NCBI RefSeq assembly: GCF_001314605.1
Contig: NZ_LIHP01000010.1
Span: forward strand, 248,001-312,000
Reading direction: 5' to 3'
From: Marinobacter sp. HL-58
GTDB lineage: Bacteria > Pseudomonadota > Gammaproteobacteria > Pseudomonadales > Oleiphilaceae
Length of the DNA: 64,000 bases
The notes beneath the pieces were generated by a model. The model saw nothing but the letters and a program-made list of their open reading frames with translations, had not been told where the DNA came from and did not search any database. Below are positions 25,939-35,467 of this stretch, one piece after another. The translations under genes and the position numbers were made by a program. Every line of letters starts with the position of its first letter. Position 1 is the stretch's first letter.

Positions 25939-27843
25939 ATGAGTGATGGAACAACCAATATTGCCTGGGACTATCTGGTCCAGGGCGCCAAGGTCTTCGA
26001 TGGCAGCGGCGAACTGCCCGTTTACGAAGATATTGCAATCAGCGATGGAAAAGTGGCCGCGCGGGGTGCCAGTCTCGACCCGCAGAAAGCGCGCAAAATC
26101 ATTGATGGCAGCGATTGCTGGGCAATGCCGGGGCTCTTTGATATCCACACCCATTACGACCTGGAACTGGAGGTTGCCCCCGGCCTGCCGGAATCGGTCC
26201 GTCACGGTACCACCACGGTCGTGATCGCCAATTGCAGCCTCGGACTGGCTTTCGGCTCCCAGCGTAAAAACGGCGCAGACCCGATCGTGGACTGCTACGC
26301 CCGCGTTGAAAACATTCCCAAGGATGTGCTCCGGGCCACCGCCGACCGTGTGGACTGGCAGAATCCGAAGGAATACATCCAGCACCTGAACAGGCTCAGC
26401 CTTGGCCCCAATCTGGTCACCCTGGTTCCCCACTCCATGCTGCGCATCGAAGTGATGGGATTCGAAGCGAGCATCTCCCGGGATCCCACGGAGGACGAAC
26501 TCCGGGCAATGGAATCCCTGCTGGAACAGGCACTGGATGACGGCTACGCGGGCTTTTCCACCGACGCCCTGCCGTTTCACTACCTGGCCAACCAGCCCAA
26601 CACCCGCAAGACCATACCCACCCAGTTCGCCAGGTACCCGGAAATCAAACGGCTGACGGATGTGGTTCGACGCAAGGGCGGGGTCTGGCAGGCTACGCCA
26701 CCAAAAGACAGCACCATCGGAACCATAAAGACCTTCCTGCTCAGTTGTGGCCGGCTCCATGGCAAGCCCCTGAAGACCACTGTGGTGGCCGCCCTCGATG
26801 TGCACAGCAACCGCAAGATTGTGCGCCTTGCACGCCTGCTGGCCAGGGTACTCAATTCCCGCCTGATGAAGGGGGACTTCCACCTGCAGGCACTGGCGGC
26901 ACCCTTCAAGGTATGGTCCGATGGCGCGGTAACGCCACTGTCGGAAGAGATCGAAGAGCTGCGCATTCTCAATGAAACCGAGCTTGAGGATCGTGAAGGC
27001 AGGCTGAAAATCCTCAATGATCCCGACTACATCAGGCAATTCAAGGCTATGTGGATGAGCGGCAAGACCGGCTTTGGACTCAAACGCCTGAAACGCCTGG
27101 TTCGGCTTGAAGATTATGCGTTTAACCGAAGCCCCGGAGATATGACCATCGATGTCTGCCCCCTGAAAGACTGGGAGGGCAAAACCTTTGCCGATGTCTT
27201 TGCCCGCGTCAGGGCCTTCAATGCAGGAAAGCGTCTTGAAACCAGTGCTGCCGAACAGGCCCTGCTGAATGAACACTTTGCCCGGGTGAAAGATGAAGGC
27301 GACTTCGTGCTGGCCATGCTGCGGGCGTTCGACCGCGACCTGAGCTGGTACACCGTCTCGGCCAACCGCGACGAGCGCGTGGTGCGCAACCTGTTGATGG
27401 ACCATCAGCTACTGCCGGGCTTCAATGACAGCGGTGCCCATCTGTCCAACATGGCATTCTACGATGGCAACCTGCGGGCACTGAAACTGGCGTCAGACGG
27501 TGGTGATACGGATGTGGCCTACATGGTCCGCCGCCTTACCCGGGACCCCGCCCGGGTATTTGGTGTAAAGGGAGGTCGCATCGAGGTAGGCGACCAGGCC
27601 GATCTGATCCTGGTCAACCCGTCGGCGCTTCGGCGCATGGACCACAACAACACCGTAAAACGCCAGTACCGGGAGGAGTTCCGGCACGAGCAACTGGTCA
27701 ACCGCACCGACGGCGTCGTGCCTCTGGTGATGATCGCCGGTCATCCGGCCTGGCACGGAACAGACTTCGACCCGTCCCTGGGGCAGACCAGAATGGGTAC
27801 TGTGCTGGACACTAGCCAAAGAACCAGTAGCACACAAGAATAG
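25939..27843 (+). CDS. D-aminoacylase-type amidohydrolase
   Basis: 634 residues of the metal-dependent amidohydrolase superfamily. It has an N-terminal beta-sandwich (YLVQGAKVFDGSGE, ISDGKVAARG), the first metal motif GLFDIHTHYD with a D-x-H-T-H pattern, the RHGTTTVVIANCSLG segment typical of N-acyl-D-amino-acid deacylases, and a C-terminal NDSGAHLSNMAFYDG, then QADLILVNP. Members hydrolyse N-acyl-D-amino acids or related amides in the cytosol. The family is common but substrate prediction is poor. The last 32 bases overlap the convergent membrane-protein gene. An antisense 499-codon ORF is a shadow. Confidence 0.8.
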   Translation: MSDGTTNIAWDYLVQGAKVFDGSGELPVYEDIAISDGKVAARGASLDPQKARKIIDGSDCWAMPGLFDIHTHYDLELEVAPGLPESVRHGTTTVVIANCSLGLAFGSQRKNGADPIVDCYARVENIPKDVLRATADRVDWQNPKEYIQHLNRLSLGPNLVTLVPHSMLRIEVMGFEASISRDPTEDELRAMESLLEQALDDGYAGFSTDALPFHYLANQPNTRKTIPTQFARYPEIKRLTDVVRRKGGVWQATPPKDSTIGTIKTFLLSCGRLHGKPLKTTVVAALDVHSNRKIVRLARLLARVLNSRLMKGDFHLQALAAPFKVWSDGAVTPLSEEIEELRILNETELEDREGRLKILNDPDYIRQFKAMWMSGKTGFGLKRLKRLVRLEDYAFNRSPGDMTIDVCPLKDWEGKTFADVFARVRAFNAGKRLETSAAEQALLNEHFARVKDEGDFVLAMLRAFDRDLSWYTVSANRDERVVRNLLMDHQLLPGFNDSGAHLSNMAFYDGNLRALKLASDGGDTDVAYMVRRLTRDPARVFGVKGGRIEVGDQADLILVNPSALRRMDHNNTVKRQYREEFRHEQLVNRTDGVVPLVMIAGHPAWHGTDFDPSLGQTRMGTVLDTSQRTSSTQE

Positions 27844-29041
27844 CCGTCAGCATACCCGCAAAATCCGCCAGCAGGGCGCAGCCCAGGCCATGGCGGATTT
27901 TGCGGATGCCGACAGCACCGAAATAGACCGCCAGCACATAGAAGGTGGTTTCAGTGCTGCCTTGCATGGTGGCCGCCAGTAAGGCAGGAAAACTGTCCAC
28001 CCCGAAGGTATCCATGGTCTCGATCATCATGGCCCTGGCACCGCTGCCGGACAGAGGCTTCATAAAGGCAGTAGGCAGGGCCTCGATAAACCCGGTATCC
28101 CATCCCAGCCCCTCTATCACCCAGCGCACACCGCCAAGGGCTGCATCCAGAACCCCACTGGCCCGAAGAACGCCGATCGCCACTAGCATTGCCACCAGGA
28201 ACGGCAACAATGAGATGGTGAAACTGAAACCCTCCTTGGCCCCCTCGATAAACGTATCGTAAACATTCACTTTCCGCAGGGCACCGATCAGCAGGAAGCT
28301 GATCACAATGCCGAACAGTGTGAGATTGCCCACCAGCGTTGAGGTGGCTGCCAGGGCCTGCGCCGACATCCCTGCCAGTGTCGCCAGCAACAATCCCAAT
28401 GCCGCGGCACCAGCAACGAGATAGGCCAGCACTACCGGATGCCAGAGTTTCAGCCGCTGCATCAGGGCCACGCTCAGCAGGCCCACCAGACTGGACGCGG
28501 TCGTTGCCAGCAGAATGGGCAGGAATACCGCAGTGGGCTCTGCCGCCCCCTGTTGTGCGCGGTACATGAAGATGGTCACCGGCAGCAATGTAAGTGACGA
28601 CGTATTGAGAACCAGAAACAGGATCTGTGCGTTACTGGCCGTATCCCGGCTCGGATTCAGTTCCTGCAGCGAGTGCATGGCCTTGATACCAATGGGCGTA
28701 GCGGCGTTATCCAGCCCCAGGATATTGGCAGCGAAGTTCATGGTGATATGTCCCTGCGCCGGATGGCCGCTGGGCACTTCCGGCATCAGCCGGCGAAACA
28801 GGGGGTCAAGCACCCTTGCCATCAGTTGTATCAGGCCGGCCTTCTCCGCGATGGCGAGAAAACCCAGCCACAGGGTCATGGTGCCCACCAGCACCAGTAT
28901 GATTTCCACGCTCAGCTCGGCCATATCGAACATGGCTGCAACCAGGCGGCTGAACACCTCCGTGTCGCCCATACCCAGCCATTGCCAGAGCGCCGACACA
29001 AAGGCCACCAGGAAAAAACCCAGCCAGATTCCGTTTAGCAT
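27812..29041 (-). CDS. Membrane protein with two nucleoside-recognition (gate) domains
   Basis: 409 residues from MLNGIWLGFF, with about ten membrane helices. Two gate-domain repeats (about 45-150 and about 270-380) resemble the SpmA and SpmB proteins of spore formers fused in one chain; NFAANILGLDNAATPIG and the second-half STETTFYVLAVYFGAVG are the diagnostic segments. The family is annotated as spore maturation or nucleoside recognition but is widespread in non-spore-formers. Transported solute unknown. An upstream extension to 29122 has no ribosome binding site. Confidence 0.8.
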   Translation of the reverse strand: MLNGIWLGFFLVAFVSALWQWLGMGDTEVFSRLVAAMFDMAELSVEIILVLVGTMTLWLGFLAIAEKAGLIQLMARVLDPLFRRLMPEVPSGHPAQGHITMNFAANILGLDNAATPIGIKAMHSLQELNPSRDTASNAQILFLVLNTSSLTLLPVTIFMYRAQQGAAEPTAVFLPILLATTASSLVGLLSVALMQRLKLWHPVVLAYLVAGAAALGLLLATLAGMSAQALAATSTLVGNLTLFGIVISFLLIGALRKVNVYDTFIEGAKEGFSFTISLLPFLVAMLVAIGVLRASGVLDAALGGVRWVIEGLGWDTGFIEALPTAFMKPLSGSGARAMMIETMDTFGVDSFPALLAATMQGSTETTFYVLAVYFGAVGIRKIRHGLGCALLADFAGMLTAILVCYWFFG

Positions 29042-29351
29042 TTTTTGATCCGCTTCCCTGACCTGTGAATAACGGGTTCGTTTACGGGGCACAGCCCTTC
29101 GGCGTGCACCAAATTGAACCACACCTGCTTGTGCAAACGCGCCTCTGTATCCGCAGCGGCATACCCATTCATCAGCAAAGTGCCCTTACCATCATGATAT
29201 TAAATGACTTTTCGACAACACGCGTATTCAGGCACGGGTATTGCGTTGGAACAGTCGACATTAACCAGCGATTGTCGGGCCATGTCAGGCCCGGAACATC
29301 GAACACTACCCGGACAACGGCGTCCTCACAAACCTGACTTTCAGGCTTTGT
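29042..29351. other. 310-bp region without a supported gene
   Basis: This lies between the divergent gate-domain gene and the truncated transporter. Frames on the plus strand give only polar, non-membrane sequence and do not contain the missing N-terminal helices of the transporter. The promoter of the minus-strand gene should lie here, but I see no clear element, terminal repeat or target duplication. Confidence 0.5.
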
Positions 29352-30005
29352 GTGGGCGGTTTCTGCATGCTGTACCTGATGGGCTTTGACCTTCTGACCG
29401 GTGTCTTCATGCTGACCCCTCTCGCCCTGCTGGACAGACGTCCCGGGGTTTCTGTAAATACCATCCTGAGAAACTGGGGGCTGGTTTTTGTCGGTAACTT
29501 TGCCGGCGCATTGCTGGTTGCCTTCATGATGGCCTTTATTTTTACCTACGGCTTCAATGCTGAGCCGGGGGCTGTCGCCGACAGGATTGCCAGTATTGGC
29601 AAGGATCGCACCCTCGGATATGCCGAATGGGGAGCCGCTGGCTGGTTCACCATTTTCATTCGCGGCATGCTGTGCAACTGGATGGTGTCCATGGGTGTGG
29701 TGGGTGCCATGATTTCCACTACCGTGGGTGGCAAGGTCCTGGCCATGTGGATGCCGATCATGCTGTTCTTCTTCATGGGTTTCGAACACTCCATTGTAAA
29801 CATGTTCCTGTTCCCCTTCGGAATCATTGTCGGGGGTGAATTCTCGATTATGGATTACATGATCTGGAACGAAATCCCCACCGTGCTGGGCAACCTGGTC
29901 GGTGGTATCGCCTTTACCGGCCTGACTCTCTATACCACCCACATCCGCACCGCACCCAAGCACAACGCCGTTGCCCGCGCCCCGGCCGAACGTGTACCGG
30001 CCTGA
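29352..30005 (+). pseudogene. 5'-truncated formate/nitrite transporter (FNT)
   Basis: About 218 residues remain of a family usually 260-300 long. The frame joins clear FNT sequence at GFCMLYLMGFDLLTG, continues through RNWGLVFVGNFAGALL, the FIRGMLCNWMVSMGVVGAM helix, FFFMGFEHSIVNMFLFP and EIPTVLGNLVGGIAF. The first ~80 residues (the first two helices and the omega-loop region) are absent, and upstream bases in any frame do not supply them. FNT channels are symmetric pentamers of six-helix subunits, so this product is unlikely to fold normally. It is followed by a phosphatase-kinase gene, a pairing also seen in nitrate-assimilation clusters of related bacteria. A GTG at 29352 could still initiate. 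Confidence 0.6.
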
Positions 30006-30060
30006 TATCGTGGAGCCCGGGGCCCAGGCGCCAGAGGTGCCCGGGCTTCCGGACGTTGCA

Positions 30061-31779
30061 ATGAACCGCTACCTGAAAGTCTCCACCGGACAACATTCCG
30101 ATAAGGGCCGCAAGCCGTCCAATCAGGATTTTCATGGCTGCACCATGCCCGCCGGGCCACGCCTTGGCATGAAGGGCATGGCCTTTGCCATGGCTGACGG
30201 CATCAGCAGCAGCGACGTCAGCCATATCGCCAGCGAAACCGCGGTAAAAAGCTTCCTGGATGACTATTTCTGCACGTCCGAGGCCTGGTCGGTGCGCAAA
30301 TCCGCCGAGCGGGTGCTGACCGCCACCAATTCCTGGCTGTATACCCAGACGCGAAACAGCCCCTGTCGCTATGACACGGACAGAGGGTATGTCTGTACCC
30401 TGAGCGCCCTGGTTATCAAGGCGTCTACGGCCTATCTCTTCCACGTGGGCGACACCCGTATCTACCGCCTGCGCAATAGCGCTCTGGAACAGCTCACCAA
30501 TGACCACCGGTTGTGGGTTTCAAAGGACGAAAACTATCTGAGCCGTGCACTGGGTGTGGATTCGCTGCTGGAGATTGACCATCAGTCACTACCCCTGCGA
30601 AACGGCGATATGTTCGTCCTGGCAACCGATGGTGTCTACGAACACATCAATGCCGAGCAGCTTATCGGCACCATTCACCAGCACCGGGAAAACCTGGATG
30701 CTGCCGCAAGGGCCATCATCGAAGCCGCTATTAACAACGGCAGTGATGACAACCTCAGCATCCAGATTGTTCGTGTGGATCAGTTGCCCGAAAAGCGATC
30801 CGGAGAAATTCAGCAGCAGATGGAGGAACTGCCCTTCCCACCGATCCTGGAACCGCGGCAAACCTTCGATGGCTACACCATACTCCGGGAAATACACGCC
30901 ACCAGCCGCAGCCACGTCTACCTGGCCGTTGAGAATGAAACCGGAACCCGGGTGGTTCTGAAAACCCCCTCTATCGACCTGAGGGGTGACCCGGGATACC
31001 TGGAACGATTCCTGATGGAAGAGTGGATTGCCAGGAGGGTCAATAGCGCCCATGTACTCAAGGCCGGGCTACAGGACAGGCCCAGGAATTACCTGTACAC
31101 CGTGACCGAGTACATCCAGGGCCAGACCCTGAAGCAGTGGCTTATTGATAACCCGGAACCCGACCTGGAAACCGTGCGCGGCATAGTGGTCCAGATTGCC
31201 AGGGGGCTGTATGCCCTCCACCGTATGGAAATTCTCCACCAGGATATCCGGCCCGACAACATCATGATTGACGACAACGGTACGGTGAAAATCATCGATT
31301 TCGGCTCGGCCAGGGTGGCAGGAATCGTGGAAGCGACCACTCTGGAACCTAATGAAATCCCCGGAACAGCCCTCTACATGGCTCCGGAATACTTCCTGGG
31401 AGAGCCCGGCACCACCTGTTCGGACCTCTACTCGCTGGGAGTGCTGACCCATCACATGCTGTCGGGCAGATTTCCCTACGGCAACCAGGTCGCCAAAAAC
31501 CGAACGGCCTCTGCCATGCGCAGGCTCAAATACACGTCGGTGCTGGATGACGACCGGGAAATCCCGGCCTGGATTGATGAAACCATCAGAAAAGCCGTGC
31601 ATCCGAACCCGGACAGGCGTTACCGGGAACTGTCCGAGTTTACATTCGACCTCCGCCACCCCAACCAGAAATTCCTTAACAAAACCCGCCCGCCTTTGCT
31701 GGAGCGCAATCCTGTTGCCTTCTGGCAGGGCACATCCGCCTTGCTGGCGTGTGTGGTGGTTTATTTGCTTACCATATAA
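30061..31779 (+). CDS. PP2C phosphatase-serine/threonine kinase fusion
   Basis: 572 residues from MNRYLKVSTGQHSDKG; an upstream ATG at 29971 overlaps the transporter. A PP2C domain (about 1-245) keeps MADGISSS (altered DG-GG), LFHVGDTRIYRL, VLATDGVYEH and SDDNLSIQ. A kinase domain (about 265-540) has VVLK, HQD-type catalytic loop His393-Asp395 (HQDIRPDN), the DFG motif starting at Asp413 and a GTALYMAPE activation segment. One C-terminal membrane helix anchors it. Similar fusions lie in nitrate-assimilation operons (for example PA1782 in Pseudomonas aeruginosa). Here nirBD and nasA are absent, so its partner genes appear lost or elsewhere. Confidence 0.8.
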   Translation: MNRYLKVSTGQHSDKGRKPSNQDFHGCTMPAGPRLGMKGMAFAMADGISSSDVSHIASETAVKSFLDDYFCTSEAWSVRKSAERVLTATNSWLYTQTRNSPCRYDTDRGYVCTLSALVIKASTAYLFHVGDTRIYRLRNSALEQLTNDHRLWVSKDENYLSRALGVDSLLEIDHQSLPLRNGDMFVLATDGVYEHINAEQLIGTIHQHRENLDAAARAIIEAAINNGSDDNLSIQIVRVDQLPEKRSGEIQQQMEELPFPPILEPRQTFDGYTILREIHATSRSHVYLAVENETGTRVVLKTPSIDLRGDPGYLERFLMEEWIARRVNSAHVLKAGLQDRPRNYLYTVTEYIQGQTLKQWLIDNPEPDLETVRGIVVQIARGLYALHRMEILHQDIRPDNIMIDDNGTVKIIDFGSARVAGIVEATTLEPNEIPGTALYMAPEYFLGEPGTTCSDLYSLGVLTHHMLSGRFPYGNQVAKNRTASAMRRLKYTSVLDDDREIPAWIDETIRKAVHPNPDRRYRELSEFTFDLRHPNQKFLNKTRPPLLERNPVAFWQGTSALLACVVVYLLTI

Positions 31780-31902
31780 AACATTACAGACATCATTTTC
31801 ATCCCGGTCTGCGCGGTAATCGGCTGGCCTTTGTTAAAGCAGGAGGGGAGAAACCGCACTACACTGTACTCCACTGATATGGTCCAAAACGGTTGAGTCG
31901 CA

Positions 31903-32640
31903 ATGAGCAGCACAACACCCCGAATGGGTTTTCTCTACCCTGGCCATGCCGCCGAAGATGACTATCCCAGACTCGCCAGGATGTACAAACCGGTAGCGGA
32001 CGTGATTGTGGTTCATACAGAGTTCGATGAAGATGCCCACACGGTAGAGGCCCTGAGGGAGATGGGGAGCCCTGGACGCCTGATTGAAGGCGCCCGGCAT
32101 CTTGCAGACAAAAACCTGGAAGCCGTGCTGTGGACATCCACCAGCGCCAGCTTTGTTCGGGGCATCGACGGCATCCGGGAACAGATCGAAACACTGGAAA
32201 ACCAGCTCCACGTGCCCGCATCCACCACGGCCATGGGGTTTGCACGGGCAATTGCCGCCATCAATGCAAAACGCGTCGCCATTGCAGCCACCTACCCGGA
32301 GAATGTTGCTCTGCTGTTTACGGCATTTCTGGAGCATTTTGATATCGACGTCGTACGCATGACCAGCCACGGCATTGTCACCGCCGCAGAAGTCGGCACA
32401 CTGGAGCGAGAGACGGTCATCAGGTTTGCAACCGATAACAACCATCCGGACGCCGATGCGTTGCTGGTGCCCGATACCGCGCTGCATTCCGCCGCCTGGC
32501 TGGAAGACCTGGAAATGGCGGCCGGCAAACCGGTACTGACGGCCAACCAGGTCAGTTTCTGGGAAGGGCTGAGATTGTGCGGCAAGCTGACCCCTCAAGC
32601 GGGCCTTGGCACTCTGTTCCGGGTAGACCCATGGAATTAA
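31903..32640 (+). CDS. Maleate isomerase/Asp-Glu racemase-like protein, cysteines replaced
   Basis: 245 residues of the Asp/Glu racemase superfamily, closest in pattern to maleate isomerase and arylmalonate decarboxylase: MGFLYPGHAAEDD, VLWTSTSASFVRG, the VPASTTAMGFARAI segment, RVAIAATYPE and VPDTALHSAAWLE. Maleate isomerase carries catalytic Cys in ACTSGSF and SCTNL; here both positions read Ser and Asp (TSTSASF, PDTALHS). A different chemistry or a non-catalytic role is therefore likely. It overlaps the convergent EamA gene by four bases. No aromatic-acid genes are adjacent. Confidence 0.65.
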   Translation: MSSTTPRMGFLYPGHAAEDDYPRLARMYKPVADVIVVHTEFDEDAHTVEALREMGSPGRLIEGARHLADKNLEAVLWTSTSASFVRGIDGIREQIETLENQLHVPASTTAMGFARAIAAINAKRVAIAATYPENVALLFTAFLEHFDIDVVRMTSHGIVTAAEVGTLERETVIRFATDNNHPDADALLVPDTALHSAAWLEDLEMAAGKPVLTANQVSFWEGLRLCGKLTPQAGLGTLFRVDPWN

Positions 32641-33527
32641 GACGTTGACCTGCGCTGGGTGACCACCAGGGCAACCCCGGTTATGGAAATTGCACCGCCA
32701 ATCATCGCCAGTGCACCCAGCCTTTCATCGAAAAGCCAGAATGCCTGCAGGGCGGTGATCGGCGGCACGAGATAGAACAGGCTTGCCACCTGTGAGGCAG
32801 CACCGCGGCGAATCAGCCACATCAGCAGCAGGATAGCACCTATGGAAACACCGAAGACCAGCCAAACCATGGACAGGATCAGCGGCAGTGCCCATTCCAC
32901 CTCGCGGGTTTCCAGTGTGAAGGCGCCAATGGCAAAAACCGTTGCCGCCGCGGTGAACTGGATGAAGGTACCGGCAACCAGATCCGCCTGAGTCCCATTC
33001 CGCTTCTGGTATACAGTGCCAAGGGAAATACCCGCCAGGGACAGCCCGGCAAAGATCAGCGTCCAGAGCGGGAAATCCGACGTACCAATACCATCGCCGA
33101 ACTTCTCCAGCAGCACCAGGGTCACACCCACCAGGCCTAGCGCCAGGCCCACCCACTGGCGGGCGGACACACTCTCTTTCAGCACCAGAATAGCGGCCGC
33201 CGATGTCACCAGCGGCTGCAAACCAACAATCAGAGAGACAATGCCGGCTGGCATGCCGCCCTGGATCGCGTAATAGACGCCACCCAGATAGCAACCATGC
33301 ACCAGCAACCCCGTCACCGCCAGGTGACCGGCACCGCGCCAGCCGGGCCAACGGGTTTTCATTATCCAGGCAAGTACACTGAGCAGCGCCAGTGTGAACA
33401 GCATCCGAATCAGCAGGAGGGTGAATGGCTCCGCATACGGCAAACCGTATTTGGCACCGATAAAGCCCGTACTCCACAACCAGACAAACAAGGCCGGTAC
33501 AAAAAACGAGTAGAAAATCGGGGGCAT
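32637..33527 (-). CDS. EamA/DMT-family transporter
   Basis: 296 residues with ten hydrophobic helices arranged as two EamA repeats: a first LWSTGFIGAKYGLP segment near the start, and VSLIVGLQPLVTSAAAILVLKE closing the first repeat. The second repeat ends with ASLFYLVPPITALQAFWLFDE. This is a drug/metabolite exporter of the inner membrane; the substrate is unknown. Confidence 0.85.
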   Translation of the reverse strand: MPPIFYSFFVPALFVWLWSTGFIGAKYGLPYAEPFTLLLIRMLFTLALLSVLAWIMKTRWPGWRGAGHLAVTGLLVHGCYLGGVYYAIQGGMPAGIVSLIVGLQPLVTSAAAILVLKESVSARQWVGLALGLVGVTLVLLEKFGDGIGTSDFPLWTLIFAGLSLAGISLGTVYQKRNGTQADLVAGTFIQFTAAATVFAIGAFTLETREVEWALPLILSMVWLVFGVSIGAILLLMWLIRRGAASQVASLFYLVPPITALQAFWLFDERLGALAMIGGAISITGVALVVTQRRSTS

Positions 33528-33825
33528 AGGGATAGTCGCAGGACAGACAAAGATGAATATGCTTACTGTAGTCTGTCACCGGCAATCAGGACAGGCACAA
33601 TAAGCAGGATTGACAACCAATACAGTCAGCCATCGTCAGGGTAACGTCAGGTCAGCGGGTACCTTAGCAAAGCTTAATTAACCGACAATATATCAACTCT
33701 CTACTGAAATCAGTTGGTTGAGTGCATGCAGCCATACCCGCCGGCTTTTACTGACATTCGCCATTTGAGCAGAACCAATCCATGTGCCACGTTTAAACAC
33801 GAAGCCATCTGATAGGAGAAAGGAT

Positions 33826-33996
33826 ATGCTCTATTGGGCTGTCGTGTGTCTCATCGTCGCGATTATCGCCGGTGTACTCGGATTTGGCGGTATCGCGGGA
33901 ACAGCTGCGGGGTTTGCCAAAATTCTGTTCTTTATCTTCCTCGTCCTGCTTGTTATCTCTCTTGTTGCCAATGCCATGAAAGGTAGGGGGCCATAG
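33826..33996 (+). CDS. DUF1328 (UPF0391, YtjA-like) small membrane protein
   Basis: 56 residues, two membrane helices ([20 protein letters not shown] and about 30-48). The [20 protein letters not shown] core is the DUF1328 signature. A GGAGAAAGG ribosome binding site ends five bases before ATG 33826. Function unknown; homologues are often induced by stress. The 298 bp upstream (33528-33825) is AT-rich and holds no other gene. Confidence 0.9.
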   Translation: MLYWAVVCLIVAIIAGVLGFGGIAGTAAGFAKILFFIFLVLLVISLVANAMKGRGP

Positions 33997-34030
33997 CTCT
34001 GGTGTCTGCATGCCCGGGGGGCGGAGGATT

Positions 34031-34555
34031 TCAACGAGTCTCCCGGGCCAACGCCGCCACCACAGCGTCGCATACCTCATCATGATCCTTACCGACACAA
34101 TCAATCGTTATATCGGCTGCACGGGAATAGAGCTCATAGCGCTCATGGAACAGGTCGTTCAATGACTGGTCAGGACGACGGGAAATTCCCCTCGCGCTGT
34201 AATCACCAATACGCTCAAGAACGATGTCCAGTGGAATATCGAGAAAGACCACAACCGCATTGGCTTTCAGATGCTCCATAGCGGGTTCACTGTAAACCGC
34301 ACTGCCGCCAGTGGATATTACCTGGTGCTGCACATCCAGCGTCAACAACACCTGTTCCTCAATTTGCCTGAGCGCCTGGTACCCATCACCATCGACAATG
34401 GCCTGCAGGGTTCGCCCGGTTTTCTGCTGTATCAACAGGTCGGTGTCAATGAAGCCCAGCCCCAGCCGCTTGGCCAGCAGCACCCCCACCGTGCTTTTCC
34501 CGCTACCGGGCATACCGATGAGTACGACGTTGCTTCGATGGGTATCCAGGGGCAT
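34031..34555 (-). CDS. Shikimate kinase-family protein
   Basis: 174 residues from ATG 34555, which has GGAGG six bases upstream; an ATG at 34570 is less well placed. P-loop GMPGSGKST (14-22), the DTD motif (37-39), STGGSAV (81-87) where shikimate kinases have GGG, and the lid-region GISRRPDQSLND. The family phosphorylates shikimate with ATP in the pathway to chorismate. The changed Gly motif and isolated position away from aroB suggest a second copy or a relative with another substrate. Confidence 0.65.
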   Translation of the reverse strand: MPLDTHRSNVVLIGMPGSGKSTVGVLLAKRLGLGFIDTDLLIQQKTGRTLQAIVDGDGYQALRQIEEQVLLTLDVQHQVISTGGSAVYSEPAMEHLKANAVVVFLDIPLDIVLERIGDYSARGISRRPDQSLNDLFHERYELYSRAADITIDCVGKDHDEVCDAVVAALARETR

Positions 34556-34722
34556 GAATGCCTCCAACATCCTTAAAAAATGAGAACTGGCCGGCTATCC
34601 TGAAAAAGTAACATTTTTCCGACAAACCTGGCGGTTTCTTCCGCCAGACAAGGCCGTATAATCAGTTGATATTCTAGGGCATGTATCCCGGCCTCGCCTG
34701 TTTCGCAGTTCAAGAGTGGACA

Positions 34723-35424
34723 ATGACAAGCATTAAAACCTACTTTGCGTCATCAATGGCAATCCTGGTGCTGGGCCTGGCAGCACCGGTGCTCGCTGAC
34801 AGCGTAAAGCGTGTCGTTCACCCGGACGGAACAGTGGAATATACCAACGTAGACAGCGGCAATGACAAGCGGGCGTCGAGCAAGGACGAAGTGGTCTACC
34901 GCTACCGGGATGACAACGGTGTTATGGCCTATAGTGGTGTCCAGCCGTCGGGGGAAGACTTCGACGTTATCCGCTTTGAATGTTACGCCTGCGACCCGGA
35001 CTCTGACATTGACTGGCGCAAGACGCCGCTGTATCTCAAGCCCTATCGTGACGAAATAAAAACCGCCGCCAATGAATTCAAGGTAGACCCTGCGCTGGTT
35101 AGGGCGGTCATTCATGCCGAGTCGGCCTTTAACGCCAAGGCACTTTCTCCCAAAGGCGCCCAGGGCCTGATGCAGCTAATGCCAGGCACCGCAAAAGAGC
35201 TGGGAGTCAGTAATGCCATGGCTGCCCCGGAAAACATCCGTGGCGGCGTGAATTACCTGGCGCGCATGCTCAAGCGCTTTGACGGTGACATCAAACTGGC
35301 GACGGCCGCCTACAATGCCGGCCCGGGAGCAGTTGGTCGTCATGGCGGCATTCCCCCCTACGCCGAAACCCGGGCTTATGTGGAGCGGGTTGGCATTCTT
35401 CATGAGCGGTACGCAAGTAACTGA
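34723..35424 (+). CDS. Secreted lytic transglycosylase (SLT, MltE/Slt-type) with DUF4124-like region
   Basis: 233 residues from MTSIKTYFAS; a start at 34681 would bury the signal peptide. A signal peptide (about 1-25) is followed by a DUF4124-like segment (VKRVVHPDGTVEYTNVD), then an SLT domain (about 105-225) with catalytic Glu133 in IHAESAFNAKA and the GAQGLMQLMPGTA motif. It cleaves peptidoglycan in the periplasm. It is convergent with mtgA, so two glycan-strand enzymes of opposite activity are neighbours. Confidence 0.85.
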   Translation: MTSIKTYFASSMAILVLGLAAPVLADSVKRVVHPDGTVEYTNVDSGNDKRASSKDEVVYRYRDDNGVMAYSGVQPSGEDFDVIRFECYACDPDSDIDWRKTPLYLKPYRDEIKTAANEFKVDPALVRAVIHAESAFNAKALSPKGAQGLMQLMPGTAKELGVSNAMAAPENIRGGVNYLARMLKRFDGDIKLATAAYNAGPGAVGRHGGIPPYAETRAYVERVGILHERYASN

Positions 35425-35467
35425 CCAACGGCAGCACCGGACTCTCATATCGTGGGGATCAAAGCAT

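Noticed and set aside
25906..27405. 499-codon minus-strand ORF
   Set aside because: Antisense to the clear amidohydrolase gene; no recognisable domain and codon use follows the plus gene.
29172..29963. 263-codon minus-strand ORF
   Set aside because: Antisense to the transporter remnant, His/Gln-rich shadow composition, no family.
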